Assembly: GCA_048499435.1 (NCBI GenBank) | Contig: JASNZW010000007.1 | Coordinates: forward strand, 155,113-219,112 | Reading direction: 5' to 3' | Length of the DNA: 64,000 nt | From: DAOTWC01 sp048499435 | GTDB taxonomy: Bacteria > Chloroflexota > Anaerolineae > Aggregatilineales > Phototrophicaceae | Shown here: positions 7,884-18,800 of the stretch, piece after piece | Layout: the number at the start of each line of letters is the position of its first letter | How positions within the stretch are numbered: the first letter of the stretch is position 1 | The notes under the pieces: generated by a model | Seen by the model: the letters and a program-made list of their open reading frames with translations, nothing else | Databases searched by the model: none | Told to the model about the DNA's origin: nothing | Translations under genes and position numbers: made by a program

Positions 7884-10800
7884 ATGGATGTATTTGCGCT
7901 GCGGGACCGCCTAACTGAAGATTATGCCACTTATGCCAGCAGTTTTATTCAGATTCGCGATCAGCGTATTTATGCTGATGTGCGCCAAAGCCTCAATGCG
8001 GGCATCTTCTGGCCCAACCCTTTAATTCAGCTTAACCCCAGTTTTGCCAGCGGCGGCACTGTGAATGAGTTGGTGGCTGAAGGTATTCTGCACGAAGAAT
8101 GCGGCCGCATCTTTCTCAAAGACAAGCAAAAAGGTGGGCAGGCTCTACGCTTTTACCGCCACCAGCGCGAAGCCATTGAGATTGCCCGGCAAGGGCATAA
8201 CTACATCCTGACAACAGGTACAGGGTCAGGCAAGAGCCTGGCCTATATCGTGCCGATTGTGGATCACATCCTGCGGCGTGGGAGCGGCAGAGGTATTCAG
8301 GCGATCATCGTCTATCCCATGAACGCGCTGGCGAACAGCCAGACAGGGGAACTGGAGAAATTCCTCAACGAGGGTTATCGACAGGGACAATCCCCGGTGA
8401 CTTTTGCCCGCTATACAGGGCAGGAGAGCGAGGAAGAGCGCCACCAAATCATGAGCCACCCGCCTGACATCCTGCTCACCAATTACGTCATGTTGGAACT
8501 GATTATGACCCGCCCCCGCGAACGCACTTTGATTGAATGGGCGAAAGGGCTGCGCTTTCTGGTGCTGGACGAGCTGCACACCTATCGTGGGCGGCAGGGA
8601 GCAGATGTTGCCCTGTTGATACGGCGCGTACGAGACCGTCTTGAAACGCCGGAACAGAAGCTGTTGTTCGTCGGTACATCGGCTACGCTGGCGGGTGAAG
8701 GCAGTTACGATGAACAGCGCGCACAGGTTGCCGAAGTCGGCACGCAGATTTTCGGGGCGACGGTTCTACCAGAGCACGTCATTGGTGAGACGTTGAGACG
8801 CGCGACGCCCGGCAGGATCGACACAGCCGCGCTCAGGTCAGCGCTGGCTCAGGGCGGCAAGCTCATTGTGCCAACGGATTACGCCAGATTTGTGGCACAC
8901 CCGTTATCCTCGTGGATCGAAAGCACATTTGGTTTGCAGGAAAAGAACGAGCGCCTGACACGGCAGGAGCCACGCAGCATACAGACCGCTGCTGAGGAAC
9001 TGAGCGAGATTACAGGTATCAATGAAGCGGCCTGCGAAGTCACCATCAGGAACTGGCTGCTGGCCGGTTATCAGTGTGAACCCAACCCGAACACAGGTTT
9101 CGCGCCCTTCGCGTTTCGCCTGCACCAGTTCATTAGCCCTGGCGATACGGTTTACAGCACCATCGAACCGGAGGCTAGGCGCTATATCACGCTGCAGGGA
9201 CAGCGTTTTGTGCCCGGCGGCCGCGACAAAGTGTTATTCCCGCTGTGTTTCTGCCGCGAGTGCGGGCAGGAATATTACACGGTGCGTATCACGACCAACA
9301 CCGACGATGAGCGAAAGTGGGTGATTCCGCGTGATTTCAGCGACCGCCTGTCGGACGAGGATAGCGAGGCGGGCTATCTGTACATCGGCTCGCATAAGCC
9401 CTGGCCGCACGAGTTTGACGACCTCATCGAGGGTGAATATCTGCCGGATGACTGGCTGGAAGAGCGCAACGGCGTGCGCCGCGTCCGCTCGCACCGGCGT
9501 GAAAAGCTGCCGCGCCATATGCGCGTTCTTCCATCTGGTGAAGAAGATGCTGGTGGGCAGGAATGCGTTTATATCGCATCACCATTTATGTTTTGCCTGA
9601 ACTGTGGTGTGTCGTATGGGCCGCGTCAGGGGGATTTCGGCAAGCTGGCGACGCTTAGTTCAGAAGGGCGCAGCAGCGCCACAACGCTGCTCAGCCTGTC
9701 AGCGATTCGCTCGCTGAAGGTAAGCGATCTGCCCCAACATGCCCAGAAACTGCTGAGCTTCACCGACAATCGGCAGGATGCTTCCCTGCAAGCCGGCCAC
9801 TTCAACGACTTTATCGAGGTCAGCCTGCTGCGTGGCGCAATTTATCGGGCGGCCGCCAAAGCGGGTTCTGGCGGGCTGACGCATGAGATTATCGCAGAAA
9901 AGGTTTTTGAGGCGCTGAATCTGCCGCTGGAACTCTACGCCAGCAATCCGGCGGTGCGCTTCCAGGCGTTGCAGGAAACCCAGCGCGCCTTGCGACAGGT
10001 GCTGGGCTATCGCATTTATCGCGACCTGCGGCGCGGTTGGCGTATCGCGCTGCCCAATCTGGAGCAGTGTGGTCTGTTGGAAATCGGTTATACCGATCTG
10101 GATGCAGTGTGTGAAGCCGAAGATATATGGGCAGATAAACATCCGGCACTGGCGACGGCTTCACCACAAACCCGTATGGCTATCGCCAAAACCCTGCTGG
10201 ATTACATGCGCCGTGAGCTGGCGATCAAGGTAGATTACCTGGATAAAAACTATCAGGAACGTGTCCAGCAGTTGAGCAGCCAGCGGCTGATCGAACCCTG
10301 GGCAATTGATGAAGACGAGAAGATGGAATACGCCTCGATCCTGATCCCGCATCCATCCAGTGGGGACAACGGACACGGGAACTACACCTATGCGTCGGCG
10401 CGCGGCGGCTTTGGTATCTATCTGCGCCGCCCCGGCACGTTCGCCGAATATGACAGCCGCGCTTTTGGTCGGTTAGGGCTGGACGAAACCCAGGCCATTA
10501 TCCGTCAATTGCTTGAGGGGCTGTGCGTTGCAGGGTTGGTTGAAATTGCCCGCGAACCAGATGGCGAATACGATGTCCCCGGCTATCAACTGGTCGCGTT
10601 GGCTATGCGCTGGTACGCTGGAGCGGGCGAACGCGCCTTTCATGACCCAATTCGTGTGCCGAATGAGTCACAGGCGGGTGGACGCCCCAATGCCTTCTTT
10701 GTGAACTTCTACCGAGAGGTCGCCGGGTCGCTGGCCGGGCTGGAAGCCCACGAGCACACCGCGCAGGTCCCGTATGATGTGCGTGAGAAGCGTGAGCAGC

Positions 10801-13040
10801 AGTTTCGCACAGGGGAACTGCCCGTCCTGTACTGCTCGCCAACGATGGAGCTGGGTGTCGACATTGCCGAGCTGAACGTTGTCAATATGCGCAATGTGCC
10901 GCCGACCCCCGCCAATTACGCCCAACGCAGCGGGCGCGCCGGACGCGGCGGACAACCGGCGCTGGTTTTTACCTACTGCTCCAGCGGCAGTCCACATGAT
11001 CAGTATTTCTTCAAACGTCCTGATCGCATGGTCGCTGGAGCGGTCGCGCCACCACGCCTTGATCTGAGTAACGAAGACTTGCTGCGGGCGCACATTCATG
11101 CCATCTGGCTGGCGGAAACCGGCATTGATCTCAAGAGCACACTCAAGGAAATCCTCGATATGAACGGCGAGCCACCTTCGCTGGCGCTGCTGCCGGAGAT
11201 TCGCCAGCAGGCGGAATCCAGCACAGCACGGGCGGCGACACGCCAGCGGGCCGAACGTATCCTCAGAACCATCCCGGATGTCGTTGATCCTGCAGGTTTG
11301 TTAGAAGTCACCATACAGAATGTAGTACGTGCTTTCGACGATACCTGTGAGCGTTGGCGCAGTTTGTACTGGTCAGCGCTCAAACAAGTCAAAGCACAGG
11401 AAAACATCCGCCGTGACCCAACCCGCCAGCAGGCCGACAAGCATCAGGCGGAACGGCTGCGGCGGGAAGCGCTCTCGCAGATTGATTTGCTGACCGCGGT
11501 GAGCAGCCTGGCGCAGTCAGATTTTTACAGCTACCGCTACTTCGCCACTGAAGGCTTTCTACCAGGATACAGTTTCCCGCGCCTGCCTCTGTCGGCGTTT
11601 ATCCCGGCGCGGCGGGCCAATCAACGGGATAATTCTTTGTCACGGCCGCGTTTCCTGGCGATTTCAGAGTTCGGACCACGCGCTATCATCTATCATGAAG
11701 GCTCACGCTATCTCATCAATCAAGTTATTATGCCCGTGACGGACGATAAAGACGGACCGCTCACGACCCAGATCAAGCAGTGCGGCCGCTGCGGCTACGT
11801 TCATCCGGTGAGGATGGGTATGGATTACGATCTATGCCAGCGCTGCGGGATGCCGCTCGAACCGCCGCTGCGCGCCCTGCTGCGCCTGCAAAATGTGGTA
11901 ACGAAGCGGCGTGATCGCATCAATGCCGATGAAGAAGAACGGCTGCGCCTGGGCTACGAGATTCGCACAGGAGTCCGTTTTAGTGAGCGTGATGGTGTGT
12001 CAGACGTGCGCACGGCAGTAATTCGGCGGGGCGAACAAGATCTGGCTCGCTTGACCTATGCTCAGACTGCGACATTGTGGCGCATTAACCTCGGCTGGGC
12101 GCGGCGCAAGGACAAGCAGTTGTATGGATTTGTGCTGGACATTGAGCGCGGTTACTGGGGGCGAAGCGAACAGGATGAGAACGACCCTGAGGATCCACTG
12201 TCGGCACGCACCCGGCGGGTGATCCCGTATGTGGAAGACAACCGTAACTGTCTGCTGTTCGAGCCGCTTATCGGGCTGGGAATCGAAGAAATGGCATCCC
12301 TGCAAGCGGCACTCAAACGCGCTATCGAAACCGTGTTTCAGCTTGAGGACAACGAACTGGCGGCCGAACCCTTACCCGATGCGAATAGCCGCCAGATGCT
12401 GTTATTCTATGAGGCGGCAGAAGGCGGCGCAGGCGTGCTGCGGCGGCTGGTGGATGACCCGACAGCGCTATCACAGGTCGCTCGTGAGGCATTAGGTATC
12501 TGTCACTTTGACCCTGATACGGGTGAGGATCTACGGCGTGCGCCGCGTGCTCGCGAGGATTGCGAAGCTGCCTGTTACGACTGTCTGCTGAGCTATAGCA
12601 ACCAGCGCGAGCATCCTATTCTGGATAGACAGGCGATTCGCGCGGTGCTGGAAATGTTAGCTGGCGCCGAAGTCAGGGTCAGCCCCAGCAGCGCAACCCG
12701 GGACACGCATCTACAAATGCTGATCAGCCTGTGCGAGTCTGAGCTAGAGCGGGAATGGCTGTCTTTGCTCAATCAGCGCGGTCTGCGTCTGCCGGATGCG
12801 GCGCAGGTCTATGTGGAGGACTGCCAGACACGCCCCGATTTCATCTATAACAGCAGCGGTGTGTATGCGGCGATCTACATTGATGGCTCGTATCATGATT
12901 ACCCACATCGTCAGGGCCGGGATCGTCAGCAGACCGATTGTATGGAAGATTACGGCTATCGCGTGATTCGCTTCGGTTATCGCGACGACTGGACAACGGT
13001 TATTGAGCAAAGCAAACACATTTTTGGAGGCGGCGCATGA
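7884..13040 (+). CDS. Giant DEAD/DEAH helicase with DUF1998 and C-terminal Vsr-like domain (DruE/DrmAB-like)
   Basis: This 1718-residue protein is probably a DNA-translocating defence helicase. Walker A is TGTGSGKS at 111-118, the DEAH-type box is DELH at 229-232 and motif III is SAT at about 266. The second RecA-like half has motif VI QRSGRAGR near 1013-1020. Cysteine pairs (CRECGQEYY, CLNCGVSYG, CGRCGY with CQRCGMP) suggest zinc ribbons. A DUF1998/MZB domain with CEAACYDCLLSY lies near 1500-1580. The last 100 residues (RPDFIYN, YAAIYIDGSYH, YGYRVIRFGY) resemble a Vsr/DUF559 PD-(D/E)XK nuclease. Helicase plus DUF1998 at this length matches Druantia DruE, or a fused DISARM DrmA-DrmB; I cannot separate these without a search. 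Its stop overlaps the next start as ATGA. Confidence 0.88.
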   Translation: MDVFALRDRLTEDYATYASSFIQIRDQRIYADVRQSLNAGIFWPNPLIQLNPSFASGGTVNELVAEGILHEECGRIFLKDKQKGGQALRFYRHQREAIEIARQGHNYILTTGTGSGKSLAYIVPIVDHILRRGSGRGIQAIIVYPMNALANSQTGELEKFLNEGYRQGQSPVTFARYTGQESEEERHQIMSHPPDILLTNYVMLELIMTRPRERTLIEWAKGLRFLVLDELHTYRGRQGADVALLIRRVRDRLETPEQKLLFVGTSATLAGEGSYDEQRAQVAEVGTQIFGATVLPEHVIGETLRRATPGRIDTAALRSALAQGGKLIVPTDYARFVAHPLSSWIESTFGLQEKNERLTRQEPRSIQTAAEELSEITGINEAACEVTIRNWLLAGYQCEPNPNTGFAPFAFRLHQFISPGDTVYSTIEPEARRYITLQGQRFVPGGRDKVLFPLCFCRECGQEYYTVRITTNTDDERKWVIPRDFSDRLSDEDSEAGYLYIGSHKPWPHEFDDLIEGEYLPDDWLEERNGVRRVRSHRREKLPRHMRVLPSGEEDAGGQECVYIASPFMFCLNCGVSYGPRQGDFGKLATLSSEGRSSATTLLSLSAIRSLKVSDLPQHAQKLLSFTDNRQDASLQAGHFNDFIEVSLLRGAIYRAAAKAGSGGLTHEIIAEKVFEALNLPLELYASNPAVRFQALQETQRALRQVLGYRIYRDLRRGWRIALPNLEQCGLLEIGYTDLDAVCEAEDIWADKHPALATASPQTRMAIAKTLLDYMRRELAIKVDYLDKNYQERVQQLSSQRLIEPWAIDEDEKMEYASILIPHPSSGDNGHGNYTYASARGGFGIYLRRPGTFAEYDSRAFGRLGLDETQAIIRQLLEGLCVAGLVEIAREPDGEYDVPGYQLVALAMRWYAGAGERAFHDPIRVPNESQAGGRPNAFFVNFYREVAGSLAGLEAHEHTAQVPYDVREKREQQFRTGELPVLYCSPTMELGVDIAELNVVNMRNVPPTPANYAQRSGRAGRGGQPALVFTYCSSGSPHDQYFFKRPDRMVAGAVAPPRLDLSNEDLLRAHIHAIWLAETGIDLKSTLKEILDMNGEPPSLALLPEIRQQAESSTARAATRQRAERILRTIPDVVDPAGLLEVTIQNVVRAFDDTCERWRSLYWSALKQVKAQENIRRDPTRQQADKHQAERLRREALSQIDLLTAVSSLAQSDFYSYRYFATEGFLPGYSFPRLPLSAFIPARRANQRDNSLSRPRFLAISEFGPRAIIYHEGSRYLINQVIMPVTDDKDGPLTTQIKQCGRCGYVHPVRMGMDYDLCQRCGMPLEPPLRALLRLQNVVTKRRDRINADEEERLRLGYEIRTGVRFSERDGVSDVRTAVIRRGEQDLARLTYAQTATLWRINLGWARRKDKQLYGFVLDIERGYWGRSEQDENDPEDPLSARTRRVIPYVEDNRNCLLFEPLIGLGIEEMASLQAALKRAIETVFQLEDNELAAEPLPDANSRQMLLFYEAAEGGAGVLRRLVDDPTALSQVAREALGICHFDPDTGEDLRRAPRAREDCEAACYDCLLSYSNQREHPILDRQAIRAVLEMLAGAEVRVSPSSATRDTHLQMLISLCESELEREWLSLLNQRGLRLPDAAQVYVEDCQTRPDFIYNSSGVYAAIYIDGSYHDYPHRQGRDRQQTDCMEDYGYRVIRFGYRDDWTTVIEQSKHIFGGGA

Positions 13041-15889
13041 GTTTTACAGTCGGGTCACTGGTGCGCGTGCGCGGGCGTGAGTGGGTGATACTACCTGAAT
13101 CAACCGATGAATTGGTGCGGGTGCGTCCGTTAGGTGGTACCGATGACGAGGTGACGGGCATCTACACATTGTTGGAAAACATCGAACCGGCGCAGTTTGC
13201 CCTGCCTGACCCGGCACAGCCCGGTGATTATCGCTCAGCGCGGCTGCTGCGAGCTGCTGTGCGTCTGGGCTTTCGTTCCAGCGCCGGCCCGTTTCGTTCC
13301 TTTGCCCGCATCAATGTTGAACCGCGCCCGTACCAGCTTGTGCCGCTGCTGATGGCGCTCAAACAGGACCCGGTGCGCCTGCTGATTGCTGATGATGTCG
13401 GCATCGGCAAGACAGTTGAAGCGCTACTGGTAGCGCGCGAACTACTGGATCGCGGTGAGATCGACCGGTTGGCGGTACTATGTCCGCCGCAGTTAGCTGA
13501 ACAGTGGCATACCGAACTGCGCGAGAAATTCTATATTGAAGCCGAGCTGGTACTTTCCAGCACCGCCACCCGCCTTGAACGCCATCTGCGGATGGGCGAG
13601 TCGCTCTTTGAGCGTCACCCGTTTGTGGTGGTTTCAACGGATTTTATCAAGTCGGAGCGGCGGCGCGATGAGTTCCTGCGGACAGCGCCGGATTTCATCA
13701 TCGTGGATGAGGCGCATACCGTTGTCCACACTACCGACAAACGCGGCGGCAAACATCAGCGCTATGAACTGGTGACAGCGTTGGCAGATACCCCCGATCG
13801 CCATCTGGTGCTGGTCACGGCAACACCGCACAGTGGCAAGGAAGAAGCCTTTCGCTCACTGCTGGCGATGCTTAATCCGGCGTTTGCCGATCTGCCGGAA
13901 GACCTGACCGGTGTGGAGAACGAAGGCTTGCGCCGCGACCTGGCGCGTTACTTTGTGCAGCGGCGGCGCGGCGATATCCGCGCTTATATGGATGCCATCA
14001 CGCCCTTCCCGGAGCGTGACGCCGCTGAAGAGACGTACAAGCTCACCGACGCCTATAAACGTTTATTTGACCGCGTGCTGGGCTATGCCCGTGAGACCGT
14101 TCTGCAACCCGGCGAAGGCTATCGCCAGCGGGTGCGCTGGTGGTCGGCGCTGGCGCTTCTGCGTTCGCTGGCGTCCAGCCCGGCTGCTGCCGCTGCCACA
14201 CTCCGCAGCCGGGCCGCTACCGCTGAAGCCGACAATGAAGCCGATGTGGACGATATCGGGCGGCGCACCGTGCTGGACCTGATGTCGGATGAATCTGCAG
14301 AGGGGATTGATGTGATCCCCGGCAGCGATACCAGCGATCTGGAAGCCGATGCGGGCCGGCACCGCCACCGTTTGCTGGATATGGCACGGGCGGCGGAGGC
14401 GCTGCAAGGTGGGGCGGATAATAAATTGCAGCGGCTGATCGCCATCGTCAAGGATTTACTGCGCGACGGGTATAACCCGATTGTCTTCTGTCGTTTTATC
14501 CCGACAGTAGAGTATGTGACCGAGGCGCTGCGCGAGGCAACCCGCGGCGTAGAAGTGGCTGGGGTGACGGGTACGCTGCCGCCTGCGGAGCGCGAAGAGC
14601 GGGTTGCGCAGTTGAGCCAGGCGGCGAAGCGTGTGCTGGTCTGCACGGACTGCCTGAGCGAGGGCATCAATTTGCAGCAGGGATTTGATGCAGTGGTGCA
14701 TTACGATCTGTCGTGGAACCCGACGCGCCATGAACAGCGCGAAGGGCGCGTGGATCGTTATGGACAACCGAACGACCGCATCAAGGTGGTGACTTACTAC
14801 GGCATTGACAACCAGATTGACGGCATTGTGCTGGATGTGCTGCTGCGAAAACACAAGGCGATCCGCAATTCGCTCGGCATTTCCGTACCCGTGCCGGGAA
14901 ACAGCGAAGATGTCATTGAAGCCATCTTTGAAGGCCTGTTGCTGCGCGAGAATGCCAGCTTCAGCCAGACAACATTGCCTGGATTTGAGAAATACATGCG
15001 TCCGCGCCAGTTAGAACTTGGCTTACAGTGGGAGGCGGCGGCGGAACGGGAGAAGCGTTCGCGCACTATGTTCGCTCAGCAGGTGATTCGTGTAGATGGA
15101 GTTGCCGCGGAGCTAAGTGCGGTACGCGAGGCGGTAGGTTCAGGCGTGGATGTAGCTGCGTTTATGAAGGATGCCATCACCATGCACAAAGGTGTAATCT
15201 CCCCTCTTCCTCAGGGAGAGGGGCCGGGGGTGAGGGCTGATTTGACAGAAACGCCGCGCGGATTGCGTGATATGCTTGGCAAGGAGCAGTTTACCGTCCG
15301 TTTTGAACTGCCCGTGAAAGAAGGACAGCTCTACCTGACGCGGACGCACCCGCTGGTCGAGTCGCTGGCGGCGTATGTAATGAACACGGCGCTGGATGCC
15401 GCCGAAGCCGATGAGAATCAACCGCGCGCCCGTCGCGCTGGCGCGATACGCACGGCGGCCGTGCAGCGGCGAGTCACGCTGCTGCTGGTGCGTTTCCGCT
15501 ATCACCTGATTACGCGAACAGACAGTGAGGAACGTCAATTACTGGCAGAGGACAGCCTGACGCTGGCTTTTGAAGGCGCGCCTGAAACTGCTGTCTGGCT
15601 TGAACCGGAGGCAGCCGAAGCCCTGCTCAACGCTGAACCTGACGAAAACATTCACCCGCAGCAGGCGGCGGAATTTGTGGGGCGTGTCGTGGATGGTTTT
15701 GACTATATCGCACCAACCTTGAACGAAATTGCTCAACGGCGCGGTGATGAGTTACTGGCGGCGCATATCCGGGTGCGCGCAGCGGCTTACCGGCGCGGCG
15801 AACGCCGTCCGCAGCACCGCGTGGAGGCGCAGCTTCCGCCGGATGTGCTGGGCATTTATGTATTTTTACCCGCAATAAGGAGCAGGTAG
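13037..15889 (+). CDS. SNF2/HepA-like helicase (DISARM DrmD-like)
   Basis: This 950-residue SF2 ATPase is of the SNF2/RapA type. Motif I is ADDVGIGKT near residue 120, motif II is VDEAHTV near 223, motif III is VTATPHSG and motif VI is EQREGRVDRYGQ near 565. This order matches DrmD, the SNF2 protein of class 1 DISARM, and helicases next to PglX-like methylases. Start ATG overlaps the preceding stop by four bases, and the methyltransferase follows after three bases, so the three form one operon. Codons near 720-734 (SPLPQGEGPGV) are an in-frame copy of the GC-rich palindromic repeat that crowds the next gene. It probably translocates on DNA for the methyltransferase or nuclease partner. Confidence 0.9.
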   Translation: MSFTVGSLVRVRGREWVILPESTDELVRVRPLGGTDDEVTGIYTLLENIEPAQFALPDPAQPGDYRSARLLRAAVRLGFRSSAGPFRSFARINVEPRPYQLVPLLMALKQDPVRLLIADDVGIGKTVEALLVARELLDRGEIDRLAVLCPPQLAEQWHTELREKFYIEAELVLSSTATRLERHLRMGESLFERHPFVVVSTDFIKSERRRDEFLRTAPDFIIVDEAHTVVHTTDKRGGKHQRYELVTALADTPDRHLVLVTATPHSGKEEAFRSLLAMLNPAFADLPEDLTGVENEGLRRDLARYFVQRRRGDIRAYMDAITPFPERDAAEETYKLTDAYKRLFDRVLGYARETVLQPGEGYRQRVRWWSALALLRSLASSPAAAAATLRSRAATAEADNEADVDDIGRRTVLDLMSDESAEGIDVIPGSDTSDLEADAGRHRHRLLDMARAAEALQGGADNKLQRLIAIVKDLLRDGYNPIVFCRFIPTVEYVTEALREATRGVEVAGVTGTLPPAEREERVAQLSQAAKRVLVCTDCLSEGINLQQGFDAVVHYDLSWNPTRHEQREGRVDRYGQPNDRIKVVTYYGIDNQIDGIVLDVLLRKHKAIRNSLGISVPVPGNSEDVIEAIFEGLLLRENASFSQTTLPGFEKYMRPRQLELGLQWEAAAEREKRSRTMFAQQVIRVDGVAAELSAVREAVGSGVDVAAFMKDAITMHKGVISPLPQGEGPGVRADLTETPRGLRDMLGKEQFTVRFELPVKEGQLYLTRTHPLVESLAAYVMNTALDAAEADENQPRARRAGAIRTAAVQRRVTLLLVRFRYHLITRTDSEERQLLAEDSLTLAFEGAPETAVWLEPEAAEALLNAEPDENIHPQQAAEFVGRVVDGFDYIAPTLNEIAQRRGDELLAAHIRVRAAAYRRGERRPQHRVEAQLPPDVLGIYVFLPAIRSR
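15198..15237. repeat. Palindromic repeat, reverse orientation, inside SNF2 gene
   Basis: CCCCTCTTCCTCAGGGAGAG followed by GGGCCGGGGGTGAGGG is the reverse complement of the P1-type repeat in the methyltransferase gene. It is read in frame as SPLPQGEGPGVRA and does not stop the gene. It is the only copy outside the methyltransferase gene region. Confidence 0.85.
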
Positions 15890-15892
15890 CGA

Positions 15893-18800
15893 ATGGCGAG
15901 CCGTAACAACACCTTCACCACCATTCGCACAGAAGGCGCGCTGCTGCCTGCCGATCTGCTGCAACGCATCAGCGAGGGCGCGAGCCTTGATGGGCTGACG
16001 CCGGAGAGCTATCACCGCCCCGGCGAAAAGCTGAACGAGGTCATCAATCGTTCGTGGAACGTGCTGCAGGGCGCATGGGCAAGTTTTCGGGCGGCCCAGC
16101 AAAGCCTGCCGGAAAATGGCCTCGGCACGAGCATTACCCGCGAACGCTGGCTGCTGCCCTTGTTCCGCGAGCTGGATTACGGGCGCCTGCAGACCGCGGC
16201 GGCCGTTGAGATTGACGGGCGCAGCTATCCCATCTCGCACAGTTGGGAGCATGTGCCAGTGCATCTGGTGAGCTACAAGCTGGAGCTGGACAGGCGCACG
16301 CCCGGCGCGGCGGGTGCGGCGTCAGCCAGCCCGCACAGCTTGCTGCAGGTATTTCTTAACCGCAGCGAAAATAACCTGTGGGGCTTCCTTAGCAACGGCT
16401 GCAAGCTGCGGATTCTGCGTGACAGCGCCAGCCTGACGCGGCAGGCCTACGTCGAATTCGACCTCGAAGCCATGATGGACGGTGAGGTCTACAGCGATTT
16501 TGTTTTACTGTGGCTGTTGTGCCACCAGTCCCGCGTCGAAGGCGAGCGCCCTTCTGACTGCTGGCTGGAAAAGTGGATGAAGGCCGCCGAAGATCAGGGC
16601 ACGCGCGCCCTCGACCAACTGCGCGCCGGTGTAGAGGCAGCGATCACGGCGCTGGGGCTGGGCTTCCTCGAACATGCGACGAACCACGAACTGCGCGACA
16701 AACTGACGGGCGGCGAACTCAGCGCCCAGGACTACTATCGCCAACTGCTGCGGATGGTCTACCGCCTGCTGTTCCTGTTTGTGGCGGAGGACCGCGACCT
16801 GCTGTTAAACCCCGCTGCGGATGCCGCCGCCCGCGAGCGTTACATCCGCTATTACTCCACCCAGCGGCTGCGGCGCATTGCGGAGACGTTCAAAGGCACG
16901 CGCCATTCTGACTTATTCGAGGGCTTGCGGCTGGTAATGCGGCTACTCAGCGGAGAAGCCCTCACCCCCGGCCCCTCTCCCTCAGGGCGAGGGGAGCAAG
17001 TCTCCACCCATGAGGGGAGGGGATTTAGGGGGGGGGCTTTGGGTCTCGTGCCGCTTGGCTCATTCCTGTTCAGCGACGCGGCCGTGACCGATATCATCGG
17101 CTGCCAGATCGCCAACAGCCACCTGCTGGCTGCGATTCACGCGCTTTCGCTCACCTATGACCAGCGCGCGCAGGTTTACCGCACGGTGGATTACAAGAAT
17201 CTCGGTTCGGACGAGCTGGGCAGCATCTTCGAGAGCCTGCTGGAACTGCATCCGCAGATCAACGTCCCGGCGCGGCGCTTTGCCCTCTCCACCGCCGCCG
17301 GCAACGAGCGCAAAACCACCGGCAGCTACTACACGCCGGAATCGCTCGTCCACGCCCTGCTGGATTCGGCGCTTGATCCGGTGCTGGAAGAGGCGATTCG
17401 GGGAAGTGGAAAGAACCCTCATCCCCCGGCCCCTTCTCCCTCAGGGAGAAGGGGAGAAGACGAGGCGGTATGGCGGGTACGTGCATCGGAAGCCATGCAG
17501 CATATCGCAAGGGACTTGCGCCAACGGCAAACACCCGCTGAAGTGATGATGTGGGAGGCCTTACGGGATAGACGCCTGGATGGCCTGAAATTCCGCAGAC
17601 AACATGCTGTTGGAAATACGGCCTATGTAGTCGATTTCCTGTGTTATGAATCCCGTCTTGTGGTTGAAATTGACGGTGGCATCCATGCGCATCACCAGGA
17701 AGATGACGCAATCCGCCAGCAGAACATCGAAGCCGAAGGTTACACCGTTATCCGCTTCACCAACAAACAGGTTTACAACGACCTCGAATCTGTTCTGGCC
17801 AGAATCCTTGCGGCAGCGCGCAGTAAAGCCCCTCTCCCTGAGGGAGAGGGGTTGGGGGTGAGGGTCAACACCACCCCCGAACAGCGCATCCTCGATTTGA
17901 AGATCTGTGACCCGGCCTGCGGCAGTGGACACTTCCTGATCGCCGCCGCCAACCGCATGGCGAAGGCGCTGGCGTTCGTCCGCACGGGCGAGGAAGAGCC
18001 GCCGCCTGCTGCCATTCAGGAAGCCAAGCGCGACATCATCAGCCGCTGCATCTACGGCGTGGATATCAACCCGATGGCGGTGGAGCTGTGCAAGGTCAAC
18101 CTGTGGATGGAGGCGCTTGAACCCGGCAAGCCGCTTAACTTCCTCGACCACCGCATCCAGGTGGGCAACAGCCTGCTGGGGACGACGCCCCGGCTGATGG
18201 CCGGCGGTATCCCCGACGACGCCTTCAACCCGATTGAGGGTGACGATCCGAAATATGCCGCTGCGTTGAAGAAGGCCAACAAACGGGAGCGCAGAGACCG
18301 TGAAAGTGGGCAGCGCAGCATGTTTGAGCTGATCGAGCCGCCTGCCGATTACAGCCACCTGGCCGACGCCGTGCACGCGCTGGATGACACGCCCGACAGC
18401 ACGCTGGACGGCGTGCGGCGCAAGGAAGCACAGTACGCGGCGCTGGCGCGCGACCCCGAATATATCAAGGCGCGCCTGCTGGCCGACGCCTGGTGCGCGG
18501 CGTTTGTGTGGGAAAAGAGGCCCCCACCCCAAACCCCTCTCCCTCAGGGCGAGGGGCTTATGCCGCTGCCTATGACCGATCTGCTGTACCGCCGCATGGA
18601 GGAAAACCCGCTGGCGGAGAACCTGCAAGCCGTGCGCGCGTATGTGGTGGAACTTACGCAGCGCTACCAGTTCTTCCACTGGCATGTGGCGTTTCCCGAT
18701 GTGTTCGGCGTGGGGGAAGCCCCCACCCCTGGCCCGGCCCCCACCCCTGGCCCCTCCCCCTCAGGTGGAGGGGAAGCCCCCACCCCTGGCCCCTCCCCCT

